Shown: one piece after another, positions 1 through 11,032 of the stretch
How the letters are laid out: each line of letters opens with the position of its first letter
Numbering within the stretch: position 1 is the stretch's first letter
Source of the DNA: Collybiopsis luxurians FD-317 M1
Taxonomy: Eukaryota > Basidiomycota > Agaricomycetes > Agaricales > Omphalotaceae
Reading direction: 5' to 3'
DNA: 64,000 nt
NCBI GenBank assembly: GCA_000827265.1
Contig: KN834751.1
Span: 192,113-256,112, forward strand
The notes under the pieces: model-generated
What the model was told of the DNA's origin: nothing
Databases searched by the model: none
The model's input: only the letters and a program-made list of their open reading frames with translations
Position numbers and translations under genes: made by a program

Positions 1-232
1 TCCCTGCACTAAGGAATGGTCGAAATTCTGGTTGTTCTTTTCTTGTGGAGATTCACGGACTTACTAGAGAGGTGGTCAGGTTTGCATCCCTCAACTTTTC
101 CACTATCGACTCCACTTCTGCAAGAACAATATCGTCGACGGCCTGTGCAGACGGTGCCGACTCCACCTTTCGAACAAGAACATAGTAGAGTCTGCTCGAA
201 GCACCGGATGATATGAAAGGAACAAAGTTCAT
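1..232 (-). CDS. 5' end of an unrecognised protein gene (partial)
   Basis: The reading frame starts at ATG 232 (begins MNFVPFISSGASS) and runs to position 65. There a consensus donor (gtaagt) opens a 56-nt intron (64-9) ending in ttag, and coding resumes at 8-1 before the window edge. About 58 residues are visible. They are rich in helix-forming residues, with a VRKVESAP segment and an EVESIVEKL segment. I do not recognise the family with confidence. The pattern faintly recalls the N-terminus of an adaptor-complex large subunit, but this is only an impression. The gene reads towards the left edge, with its start 62 bp from the 3' end of BUB2 on the same strand. A longer in-frame start at TTG 253 is not credible for a fungus. 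Confidence 0.5.
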
Positions 233-293
233 GGTGGTCTCGTGGTAATCCAATATACACTACAGTATGATACGACAATATTTATGGCTACAA

Positions 294-1447
294 CTATCTC
301 AATAAATAAGGATGTTTAACAAGTTCGTCATACAACTCTGAAGGCAAGTCTCGTACAAGGGTAACCGCGATTCCAATGACCGGCATAGCTTCGAGGGGAG
401 GAAAGGTACGAAGGAGACGCATAGGGCTGCAGAAACTACAGTCAAGATTTGGTGTGTCAAAGCATCAAAACATGACCAACCTTGAAGAGTGCATAAGGTC
501 GTCGCGCATCAACAGTAGTTGAGCTATGACACATAGAACGTTGAGGTGTACACCAAAGGCGAGTAAAAAGTCCCATAATTGCAAGACTTGATCCAGCGGC
601 GGTGTACATGCGCACAGAGTCAAGATGGCTGTTGAACACGGGTTGGCAAAATGAGAGGGGAGAGAAGTAAGATCTTACAAGGAAATGCATAAATTTCGGC
701 GGACAGGTTTTTGGATCGGAGATGGGAAAAGAGCTCTGGGTCAACAATTTTGAGGCATTTATCAAGAAGCTACGGGATAGATTGAGAGTGAGAATAGTGC
801 AAGGGATAGGTAAACCCACTTTGAGACCGCGATGGACGCCTTCCAAGGTAGGAACGACGTAAAGGGGACATGATTCTTCGATGAATTTTGAAAAACAAAA
901 GAAGGCTTCGAGTTCGGAGGGCATGGTGTAGAGAAAAGGAGCAGCGAGGACATTCATGCCCTGGACGTAGGATAATTCATATGGATCCGAATCTTCTTTA
1001 TCTTGGGGGATGTATGAGAACAATTAGAAATGTAGAGGGAGCGACTTGCCATGATTTCTCCATACAAAGGCATCCAATAAACGGATAAGCATGTCCTCTT
1101 GGACTCGTTCCTTGAAACCTCTATCTGTTGCTAGAGTTCTTGAAAGAGAGCATGGGTAAAAGTAAGGAAGAAAACGAGAATTCCTACCTAAAGGTATCGT
1201 TGCGAATTTTCTCTCTGACATTGCAAGGACCGCGAGATACATATCGAAGATACGTATTGGCGTTGAGGTCGGACACACGAAGAAGAATTTTCCAGATACG
1301 AGGACGAAGAGTAGGGTCCTGAGAAGGGATACCTTCGACGAGAATCATGCGACGCAATTTCTTTAAATTTGTAGCATCGTCTAGCTGAGCGTATTTTGGT
1401 TTACTGAGTAGTTTGTTGAATGAGTGAATAGTAGTTGTTGAAGACAT
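294..1447 (-). CDS. BUB2: Mitotic checkpoint GTPase-activating protein BUB2 (TBC domain)
   Basis: The TBC-domain protein family of Bub2 acts with Bfa1 as a GTPase-activating complex for the Tem1/Spg1 GTPase at the spindle pole, restraining mitotic exit (family knowledge). Six exons join in frame from ATG 1447. Visible motifs are a TBC entry segment ([18 protein letters not shown]), the diagnostic [14 protein letters not shown] segment, [14 protein letters not shown], and a C-terminal [14 protein letters not shown] ending at TAG 294-296. Introns lie at 1187-1139, 1049-1002 and further down. The one at 1049-1002 starts with GC (gcaagt), and only this splice keeps the frame into the YVQGMN exon. 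The start codon is 41 bp from that of the divergent CDC16 gene. Identity is strong because the Bub2-specific spacing of the TBC motifs is preserved. Confidence 0.9.
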
Positions 1448-1488
1448 TTAACTTATATAATATCTTTTCTTTTTTCTTTTATACAGCG

Positions 1489-4193
1489 ATGACCACCACC
1501 CCTCATAGAAATTCTTTCGGTTCCACTTTCTCCTTCGGTCCTCAGCATCTCGTAGATTCTTATTTAGATCCAAATTCCTCCATTTCACTCGACCCTAATC
1601 GTTCAATCCTTCATGCTTCTCCTCTTCGCTCATCCCCACATCTTCCAAGAAAACCCAAACACAGTATCAATCGTCCACATCCTCTCGCAAACGATACAAC
1701 AGGTATCTTTCAACATTCAGATGACGATGCAGACGATGAAGACGAGTATGAATGGGGAATGGTTGACCGCATGAGACTATGGCGTCACGACGCGTTGATG
1801 CAGCATTTATACGAAACCGCCGCTTTCTGGGGTGACAAGATTGTCAGTTGGACAAGTCAGTTTCGTGCTCTATCATCCTCTCAGCATCTTCATCTCTTTT
1901 ATAGACGACCCTAATGACGCGTTTTGGCTCGCACAAGCCTATTTCATGCAACATCAATATTCTCGCGCTGAACGCCTTCTAACGCGTCCTTTCCCCACTT
2001 CTGCCCCAAAACTTCCTTCAACACCTCCTTTAAATCTCACAAATGGTGATATTCTAACTGCTGCTGCAAAAGGAAAAGCCAAAGAGCGCGACCCTTTGCC
2101 TATACCTCGTTTACCTCTCGGTCCCATGTCTGATGAGCCTCAGGATGGCCAGGAATCAGTATCGAGGCTAGTCGATATGAGCGTCGCGTGTCGCTATCTA
2201 GCAGCTCAGTGCCAGGTGCGAAACTTTTCAGAGTTGACTTCCTGTCTGTTCCCTGATCTTCTGCCCAGGTTCGTCAAGGCAATTGGTCAGATGCCACAGA
2301 AATGCTAGGAGAAGCAAATCCTTTTCGAGATTTGGAACAAAAGAAACCCGCCATGCCTGACATTGACGGTGGAATCAAGGTCACTACTGGACCATCTTTC
2401 GTTTCTCTCCTCAATTTAAATATTCATTTCTTACTAGATTGAAGCCTCAATGTGTCATCTTCGAGGTCTTCTCATGCTCAAACTCAATCGTGGTGACCAG
2501 GCCAAAAATTGCTTCATGGAGGCTCTTGCTCTCGACGTCAAATGTTACGATGCTTTCGATCAGCTAGTTAGCGGAGAAATGATGACACCGGAGGAAGGTT
2601 CGCATTCTCTTAAACATTCCATCTCGTTGTTCATCTCTTTCTCCAGAATGGGAGTTTGTACAGGGACTTGCCTATGCAACGCAGACTCCGCAGGACGCGG
2701 CATTCATCCAACTCATCTACACCACGCGACTGCGTAAATACAAACATGCAGAGGAACACGCCTTGACGCGTCAGCGGTTGGTAGAAGAGTATGGACTTGG
2801 CGATAATCCCGACGTCCTGTTCAGTTTTGCAGACGCACTTTACACAAACTTTCGCTGGTCAGATTGTTTTGTCATAACCTCCCGGTAAGAGGCGTCAATA
2901 TGCACCATTTCTACTTCTCAACTATCCGCAGAATTCTCGCCCTGGTGTCGGTTCACAACGCAACAACACCGCTACATATTGCTTGTATGTATCACTTGAA
3001 GCATCTACATGCCAAGCTTTTCATCATTGCCCATGAAATGGTCGATCGTGAACCGGAGAATCCGATAAGCTGGTATGCAGTCGGCGTATGGTACCTGAGT
3101 AACGGGAAATGGGCACAGGCTCGTCAATATTTCAGGTGTGGTCCCAAACTGAGGTTCATGACATTGCTGTTAACCAACTCTAGCAAAACGTCACTTATGG
3201 ATCCTCGTTTTGGTCCTGCATGGATCGCGTTCGCCCACACGTTTGCTTTAGAAGGGGAGCACGATCACGCTGTGACTGCGTATTCCACCTGCGCTAGAAT
3301 GTTCACTGGGTAAGGACATCTCTTAACAAGTCCTATCGATTATTTAATCGACTCGATCAAGTTCTCATCTTCCCTTGATGTTTGTCGGCATGGAACAAAT
3401 CACTTTGTCCAACTACGACCAAGCAGACGAGGCCCTCAATGCGTCATATTCAATGTGTGATGGTGATCCACTGCTCATGAACGAGCGGGGTGTCATGGCT
3501 TACAATAGCGGAAAGTAAGTGAAAGGTCATTGTCTTTTATATTGCACAGACAGCTCATTTCCTATCTGTCAGCTATGAAGAGGCTGCCAACCTTTTCCAG
3601 CGTGCACTCGATCTGGCTGAAGTGACGCAAAGCTCCCAACACTCGTGGACCACAACGTACGTCAATCTGGGAACTTGCTATCGAAAGCTTAAGTAGGTGC
3701 TCTTTATTGCGATTACGGAGATTTTCTGGAACTGAAAATTTTTCTAGACAATATGAGCAAGCGAAAGAGGCTTATGAAAAGGTGCTGCTCCTAGATCCTC
3801 GACATGCTTTGGCCTTGGGGTTCTTGGGGCTGGTGTATCATCTCATGAGTGACCTCGACAACGCCATTATTAAATACCACGAAGTATGGTTTTCCCTGAA
3901 GAATTCGTCGAAAATCTTGTTAACGAAATCTCAAGGCGCTTTCCATTGATCCTATAAACGGCTACGTCCTCGAATTGCTCAACATGGCTCTCGAGTCGGC
4001 AGCGAATTACGGCTTACGCGAACTCAGTCTTGGTCCCGACCAGTTTAAGATTCAGGCAGCAAGGCTGAAAGAAAAATTTATCCGCCTTAAACCCGAATCG
4101 AAAGACTTGTTTGAATTTTATATCAATGCTGCTACTCGCGGAGTACCAAAAGAATCGCTCAGTGCCCCTCCAGAGTCGATGAACGTCGGATAA
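1489..4193 (+). CDS. CDC16: Anaphase-promoting complex TPR subunit CDC16/CUT9 (APC6)
   Basis: This is a TPR scaffold subunit of the APC/C ubiquitin ligase, which triggers anaphase and mitotic exit. The N-terminus ([17 protein letters not shown]) is disordered and acidic. It leads into the family signature [20 protein letters not shown] (created by splicing across a short intron at about 1855-1903) and [10 protein letters not shown]. At least ten short exons follow, giving a chain of TPR helices: [88 protein letters not shown] and [20 protein letters not shown]. The frame ends at TAA 4191-4193. All introns are about 45-55 nt with gt..ag ends. The gene converges with RACK1, with stop codons 104 bp apart. 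The order and content of the repeats match Cut9/Cdc16 rather than the related Cdc23 or Cdc27. Confidence 0.9.
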
Positions 4194-4297
4194 GTTCCAA
4201 AGAGTTGGGGCAGTAGATGGAAGTAATAGTTTTCTTTTTTTTGGACATTATAGCTACACCGCAGAACCTGCCCACATAATCGAATAATGTAACCAAA

Positions 4298-5565
4298 TCA
4301 TGAAGTGACGGTCCAGACTCGGAGAGCATTGTCGGTAAAACCAGCGAAAAGAGTTTGACCATCGGCAGACCAAGCAATAGATACACACTCGGGCTGTCGG
4401 CCACCCTCCTCAGCGTAAGCGGGCTTGAGCTCGTCAACAATGGATCTGAAAGTCGCAAATGTCAAAACAGTTTAACTAGTTGATGTTAAATCACTTACTT
4501 GCTCTCAAGGTCGAAAATTTTGACACAGCTGGCAGTTGCTGCGCAAAGCCAGTATCTGTTGGGAGAGAAGACGAGAGCATTGACAATATCACCGGCCTCG
4601 AGGGAGTAGAGGTGCTTGCCCTCATTGAGATCCCAGAGCATGGTGATACCGTCCTTGCCTCCTGAAGCAGCAAGGGAGCCATCAGGAGATACAGAGATAG
4701 TGTTGATGTAGCCAGTGTGCCCATAGTGGTTGGTCTTGAGCTTGAACTTGGAGAGTTCCCAGACCTGGAAAAAAGGGCTTAGTATCGGAAAAAGACACAA
4801 GTCAATAAAAATTAAAAAAAAGAGATCAGAGATCTTGGTGGAAAGATTGGTCTCATAGGGTCGGACCCTCTGAAGTAGCAAATATTGAAAATATACATCC
4901 TATCGAAAAAATACAAGAAGGAACATTCACCTTTACAACCTTGTCCCAACCGCAAGAAACAATCACTGGGTTCATGACGTTGGGGCTGAATCGGACGCAG
5001 GACACCCTGAAGAGCTAGCATAAGAAACCTTCTTCAGATCTTCAAGGTGACATACCACTCAGAGTGACCGTCATCCTTGATATCGTATTTGCATTCTCCG
5101 AGAGTATTCCAGAGTTTGATGGTTTTGTCGCGGGAACCAGAAACGATTTGTCGGTTGTCGGCGCTGAAACTAACGGAAAGGACATCGGAAGTATGTCCTA
5201 CGAAACGACGCGTCGTAAGACCGGTGTTGAGGTCCCAGAGACGCAATGTGTGGTCCCAGGAGGAAGAAAGGGCGAATTGGCCGTCGGAAGAGATGACAAC
5301 GTCAGAAACAAAATGGTTGTGGCCATGGAGGATTCGTTTTGGGTAGCCGTATGAGTCTTCATCACGAGTTAACTGCCAGACAATGATAGTTTTGTCTAAA
5401 TAATTACTGAGAGATCAGAGTCCGAAATCGACGCTGTAAACTGTCTCGAGAAGTACCTCTGGAAGCAGTGAGGATCATGTCTGGGTTCTCCGAGGAGGTA
5501 GCGATGGCTGTAACCCATCCTGTGTGACCAGTCAGAGAGCCAAGGAACCGTAGTGATTCAGCCAT
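4298..5565 (-). CDS. CPC2: RACK1 / guanine nucleotide-binding protein beta-like (CPC2/ASC1)
   Basis: This is a seven-bladed WD40 protein of the 40S ribosomal subunit head, acting as a scaffold for signalling and translational control. The start [20 protein letters not shown] at 5565 is typical of the family. WD repeats follow with GH..WD signatures ([30 protein letters not shown], shown here as blade 2; then [34 protein letters not shown]). The last blade ends with [11 protein letters not shown] and TGA at 4298-4300. The length is about 314 aa, the usual size for RACK1. Five exons are joined in frame. Four introns were placed: three are about 50-65 nt, while the one at 4930-4765 is 166 nt and carries a snoRNA. 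The divergent neighbour starts at 5753. Confidence 0.95.
4822..4903 (-). ncRNA. snR24: C/D box snoRNA U24 (snR24) in a RACK1 intron
   Basis: It lies inside the 166-nt intron (4930-4765) of the RACK1 gene on the same strand. Reading the minus strand, a C-like box (GGATGTA, 4900-4894) is followed by ATATTTGCTACT (about 4886-4875), which is antisense to the conserved 25S rRNA stretch GTAGCAAATAT. Then comes CCACCAAGATC (4841-4831), antisense to the adjacent rRNA stretch GATCTTGGTGG, and a D box CTGA (4829-4826). These two guide elements, their order and the host gene match yeast snR24, which sits in the ASC1 (RACK1) intron and guides 2'-O-methylation of 25S rRNA. The C box deviates from RTGATGA, and the D'/C' boxes are not clear. 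Exact ends are approximate. Confidence 0.85.
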
Positions 5566-5752
5566 TATTTTTTGAGGTCGAGGTCGTCGTCTCGCGTATA
5601 CAAAAATGGAGGTAGCTAATAGACCGTGAGATGGAACTGGACAGCTGTGAGTCCTTCCACGTGATTTTCTCAGTGTATGTGACTTGCCGAACCTTGCCGA
5701 GATCTCACCCAGATTAGGAAACTGCATCGAGCAGTTGACCCTTCGTTCGTTC

Positions 5753-8153
5753 ATGTTAACCTTTACAGTGACACTTCTATATGGTGGATCTAAAGCCCGT
5801 TTAACCTCAGAACCTCTAGAGCTAGTTGTTGCCGTCGTCAAAGATGACCTTACGACTCTGAGAATGGTCCAGCCAGGATCAGACACCTTTCAAGTAACTG
5901 GCCCTGGACAAGTTAAATTCTCTTGGACTGTTCACCAGAGCAGCGTGTGTATCCCTGTATCTACTGATTCAGCTATCCAGCTGCAACCCTTTGATTACAG
6001 AACCTTCATAAATTGCTAGAAGCGAAAATCAACCCCCATTCGCCATCATCAATCTTGAAATTAGAACCAGAACTTCTATGCGGACTTTCAATGTATATTA
6101 TATGCGCGCTCTAAGAAATATTTGAACTCTGACACACACATTTACAGCATCGGTATAGAATATTTTGTACAAGAGGACGTTCAATATCGTCAGGAAGACA
6201 TGCACCTAATCATAGAGTCCTTTAGCAGTTCTGGGGATTCAGGTACATGCTGCTCACCAAAATGGTTGACACTTCATTCTCAAGCCACGCCAGATTCTCC
6301 GTCGTTGAAACCTTATACTCCCGACCGTAATATCAACGATTCTTTACTTTACAGTAGCAAACAAAAAAGTCTTCCAGATGACGTTCAGGTGATCAATGCT
6401 CTGGTTCCTCTGTCGGACAATCTTGAGGTAATTGAATCGGTTCCAGTGCTCCTTGCTCTACCGCAACGTTAACTTCTATTCTAGGAACGCGCAAATGAGA
6501 AAGAAGTCCTAGAAAATCGCTCACATCAAACGGTAGGAGGACTTATCTGGCTTAGTCGCAAAAATGACAATCAATTCGCTAGATGCAATCCGACCGGGAT
6601 GCTGTATGGTCACGATTTTATTCATCGGCTAAATATTCCTTGACTCTGCCCTTAGCTACTGGAATTCACTCTTCCGGAGCTTCGTCAAAATTCATCCTCG
6701 CACACTGCAGATACATCAAGTGCAGTCCCCTTACTCGATGATGTCTTCAAGGTCCGCCAGAGATCTGCATCTGCGAATGTTAGTTCTCCTTAGCTGCATA
6801 TCTAATTGGTTAGCGGATCTGCTAAGGGCAATACAGTCTAGTATCGCCTCTAGTTCCGGCTGGAAAAGCCTTGCTGCATCAATCGACCGCTCTGTCGTTC
6901 TGCAAGATAGGGTGTGTGTTTCGCATTCTAAATCTGTTATCCTTTCGCTTTTGCGTTTTCCAGACTTTTTACGCACAGACCTTAATTAATTTACCTAATT
7001 TGATTGCCGGAGTAGCTGTCCTTTGTTCCTTGGAGATCGTGGCCTTTTGAAGCTGTTTTTCCTTCTTTCCCTCTGGAAGCGATCTTGAGGACGTGCATAT
7101 TGACGCACAGGCTGCAGGCTGCTACTCAAATTTTGCCCGGAAAGCCTCTCTCTGAGCGCGAGCTAGATATGAATCACGGTACCGCGAAAGTAAGCTGAAA
7201 TTTGTAAGCATCCGTCTAACTTACTGATTGCTAGTACTCTCCATACAAAGACCGAGACAGGTCTATTCAAAAAAGTTAAACGGCCTCGTTCTCTCTCGCC
7301 AGATTGTTGGGACTCGGATCCGTACCAGGCTTCATTTGGATCTTTCGAAGGCAATCTCTCACTCACAGAGGCCAATGCAAACGATTTCGCTTCCAACGCG
7401 ATCATCGTACGCTCTACAGGCGACTCTGGGGTCGAAAAGATACATTCTCGCCCTTCTGATGAGATCGTTCTTCACCAAGATCATTCAAGTTCTCACTGCA
7501 TTGAAGCGAAGAATCCTTTCGAATCCTTTCAGCAAGCGGCAGACCATACCACCACTATCTCGATTCCCAAACTTATTGCCAAACCTCGCAATGCCAAACC
7601 GCGCCCCAAAGCACCTCAAAGGCATTCAAAGACTGAACACCAGTCCAACGCACCGATATCTAATCCCAGCGACAACTCTGTAATTAACAAGCTCTCGTTG
7701 GAACTGGTCATGCTACGCAAAGAATTGAGGTCAGGGGCAGAGAGACAGAGATCCATATTAAAAGAACTCCGAGATATAGGAGCTCCAGATGCGACATTAA
7801 AACCCATGCTCGCAGTGGTAGATTCTAGGATTGAGGCCGAGAGTGATATGCTTGCGGAACCTAATGCGATGGAGGGTAAGTTCCGTTTACGTGTGCCTAC
7901 TAGAATATTCAATTTCTTGAATCCAGCCATCGAAGCGCATCTGCACGCGATAGAAAACGAAATAAAGATCGAACAAGAACGAAGGAGCAGTGTGATACGG
8001 GAACTTAGGAAGATAGAAACGGAGGAAAGGGAACCTTTTGTCGTCCCAGCACTATTGGATGCTTTCATTTCCCTTTCGAAACTGACGACGGACGCGAATG
8101 AGAGGTTGAAGAGAGATGCTGCTCTGACGTTGTCGTCCGGACAAGACGGATGA
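5753..8153 (+). CDS. Unrecognised protein with C-terminal coiled coil
   Basis: No family was recognised. ATG 5753 opens a frame (MLTFTVTLLYGGSKARL). It joins across plausible introns at 5956-6000 and 6091-6146, then from 6433, 6529 and 6610 onwards, to give a mostly polar, disordered protein. The last exon is certain from about 7237 to TGA 8151-8153. It has a Ser/Pro/Lys-rich stretch followed by a heptad-like charged region (LELVMLRKELRSGAERQRSI and later IENEIKIEQERRSSVIREL), which suggests a coiled coil. Splicing between about 6900 and 7260 is not resolved: several donors and acceptors are usable and none is perfect, so this could also be two genes. The gene starts 187 bp from the divergent RACK1 start. 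Function is unknown. Confidence 0.55.
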
Positions 8154-9429
8154 TTTGTGTGGCAGACTAATTCATCCTTGCAATTCCTGACAGATGTTTT
8201 CTCAGTTGCGTTGTCTTGGAACCCGAAATCATTGTGTTGATCAAAAAAAAATAAAACAATTACGGTAAAGATTATACATACACTTTACAGCCTTGCCAAG
8301 GGAGGCAGTCCGTCCTACCGTCGCTCTGGTGTCAGAACCCAGGTCTTCTCTACGTCAGAGCCTCATCGATGTGAAAGAATCGTGGCAAAGAACACGAGTA
8401 TCTTTCTGTCAGAACGTTCTCGAGCAGCAACGTGTGGAGGGAACCGGCGTTTGGCCCGAGTTTGTTCTTCCTGTCTATTGACCTGCCAGCCGATAAGATC
8501 TTCGAAATCCATAGAGCTTTAGATCTGCGAAGCGGCATATAGGCAGGAAGTTCATCTATGAACTGCAATGTCTTCCTTGATGATTAAATGTTTTACGTGC
8601 GGTCCCATTGCGGCTTATGCTACCCACCAATCGGCCACAAGTCTCATTCCTCTGATACACCCACGCTGGCTTAAGTTCGACCCACGAAGCCCAAGATTTT
8701 TTTTCTTGCTTCCCGAGCGCGCATTCGTTAGCTAACGCCGCTCACTGACACGGCAGTAATTGATTCTTGAAACATTGGTTTATTCTTGCCATTCTTTTTT
8801 GACTGGCCCTCTTTTTTCTTTCCCAAACTTGGCGTAATTCGAGAGAAAACGTGTCTGCGCCTCACCTCCAGCTCGTGTGAAGAATGATGTAGTGGGAGAA
8901 GTCCTTGGAGGAGGATGGAAGGCCGATACAGGAAAGTAGGGACCAGGAAATTCGCTCCCATTTTGGACTGGGGTTGCAAAGGTTGGGTGCTGAGAATGAT
9001 GATGTTCAAGTACCAATCGCCAGGAAAGTGAGGTACCGATTAGGAGGTGCCATATATGCCTTTCCGGAAGATGAATATATGCTGTTCGCTCGATACAAGA
9101 ATACACTGACGGATGACATTGTCAAACTCAGAAAGTTTCAAGAAATATGTATTTACACCGAATAAGCCGTAGGTTCTAGTACAGTGATTTACAAAGGTAA
9201 AGAAAATTATCAGATTGTAAGTATTGATTGTAGATATTCTTTGTAAGTATATATGCGACGGACAAGTGGACCACATTGAAAAAAAATTGGAACCGATGGA
9301 CAAACTTTATGCGAATAACAGCTAAGATATGGATGACTTTTAACGTGAAGAGAATTTTTTTTAAAAAAAAAACAAAAAATACACGACACTTAATCAAGTG
9401 TCTTGATATTAAAATTTGTCGCCCAAGGC
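8154..9429. other. Intergenic, 1.3 kb, no supported gene
   Basis: This stretch lies between the coiled-coil gene and the 3' end of the zinc-finger gene. It holds short open frames of 86-108 codons on both strands around 8780-9165. None begins with a well-placed ATG, and none shows family motifs. An A/T-rich tract with an A-run near 9358-9375 lies 3' of the zinc-finger gene and probably belongs to its 3' untranslated region. Confidence 0.5.
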
Positions 9430-11032
9430 CTATTGCACAAGAGCATTGATACTCTTCATACCCCTACTTGTAAAATGGTCCGCTTTCCAAGCCCCATGGT
9501 GCAAACTAACGTCTCCACCGGAAGAATAGATATCATGATAATTCGTCATTGGGGGGGCTTGATGAGACATATAGGTCTGAGCAGCAGACAATTCTGACCT
9601 TTCATGCGTCAGGCCGTACATCGTGCGGAATCGAGGCTCCTCGGGCGCGTAACGCGTATCATAATGTGCGTAGCGGTCCGAGTACTCGTTTCGAGCGGGA
9701 GGAGATTTCCGATCATAGTGCTCACTGACGACGCGGACGCCGGACCCGGGTCGGGGAGGCACCGCTGCAGAAGAGTCATGCGATGCAAAGCCCTGGATGG
9801 GTGCAAGAACAGGTGGCGGGGAAAAGCGACTGAGTGAAGGCTCGATGATCGTACCTCCGGGATGAGCGGAAAGAGCCGGAGAATCAGCAACAGGCTGGCC
9901 ATTTTCGCCATCATAGCTTGTATAGCCGTTTGGAGTTGGAGGGCCTGAATGAGAATAACCAGAGTGGTGAGATGCAGAATGGGCGGAGGTAGGAGAAGGG
10001 GGGCGAGTGCTCGGCCGGGCATTCATTGACGATACGAGGCGGGGGTATGCCGATTGAGAATGAGAGATATGCGATATCGAGTGCCGCGAAAGGGAAGAGT
10101 GCGGAATAGATACTGAAGAGGGAGCTGAAGATGAACTTGTTAATGGAGGTGAAGTGTTCCTGGCCGAAGTCAATGTTTCTATACGGGGCAGAGAATACGA
10201 GCCATTGGCATATCCTTCCGAGGGTGAGTAAGTTTCCGATGTATTGGCAAAGCCGGAATGCTCCTGATATGCAGTGGCATTGTGACGGAACGCGTAATTA
10301 GGTGTGGAAGTAGGCAGAGGAGGGGACACTGGGGCCGAGGGAGGAAAAGAAGATGGACCGGCTGCATATGAAATGTCGGGTGAAGAAGTTGCACTGGAGC
10401 TGGGGGAAGGCCTCTGCTGGAAAGTCGGTATAGTGGCATGTGCTAGTGGGGGAGGGGAATCAGGAGGGGGGCTGTACAGTTGAGATCTTGCAACGGCTCC
10501 GGAAGCACGACCATGTTCTAGCGGAGGTGGTGACATTGATGGGGTAGAGCTTGGTAATGTCGCCTGTATCAAAGGCGGGGGAGACAATGGCGGTTGCTCA
10601 TAATCCTGCTGGACGGAGGCGTTGTTACCGCGTCTTCCTCGACGAGACACGGATGTTCTAGAGGAGGTACGTCTAGAGCCAGGCGAGAGATGGATGCGAT
10701 AACTTTTTGGAGGAGTCAACTTGGAAAGGAAAAGAACAAGGGTAAGAAGGACTTACTGTTGCTGCAAATTATCCTGTCGTGAGCATCTCGTGTCGCAACC
10801 TGGAAAGGGACATTTATGATTTTTTTCACCAGTATGGACCCTTGAATGTCTGGCGAGATGGCCGCTGGTTGTGAAGCAGCGATCACAAGTTGGACAAGTA
10901 TGCTTCTTTCTGGCGGAGTGAGGGAGATTTGGTAGAGGAGAACTGAAGGGAAATGAGAAGTTGAAAAAGTGGTAATTGGAGAGAAACATACTGATCTCCT
11001 TCGGACTCTGATTTTGAGAGTACGCGAGGCAT
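9430..11032 (-). CDS. C2H2 zinc-finger transcription factor, NRG1-like repressor
   Basis: Three exons join as ATG 11032 (MPRVLSKSESEGDH), an intron from about 11017, a zinc-finger exon, an intron near 10760-10706, and a long last exon to TAG 9430-9432. The two fingers are CPTCDRCFTTSGHLARHSRVH and CPFPGCDTRCSRQDNLQQHYRIH; the final HYRIH is made only when the intron ends at an internal aaaaag acceptor. Finger spacing and the GHLARH and CSRQDN residues match Nrg1/Nrg2-type repressors, which act in glucose repression and stress responses (family knowledge). The remaining 420 residues are Ser/Pro-rich and low complexity (PPLSPPPL, SRHSISHISHSQ), as expected for a disordered regulatory tail. DNA targets here are inference. 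The start codon faces a gene-poor 4.2 kb region. Confidence 0.85.

Noticed and set aside
8655..8700. tRNA-like B box (gttcgaccc) near 8679
   Set aside because: No T-stem pairing, no A box at a suitable distance and no acceptor stem.
8780..9165. Overlapping frames of 86-108 codons on both strands
   Set aside because: They begin with non-ATG codons and carry no recognisable protein features.
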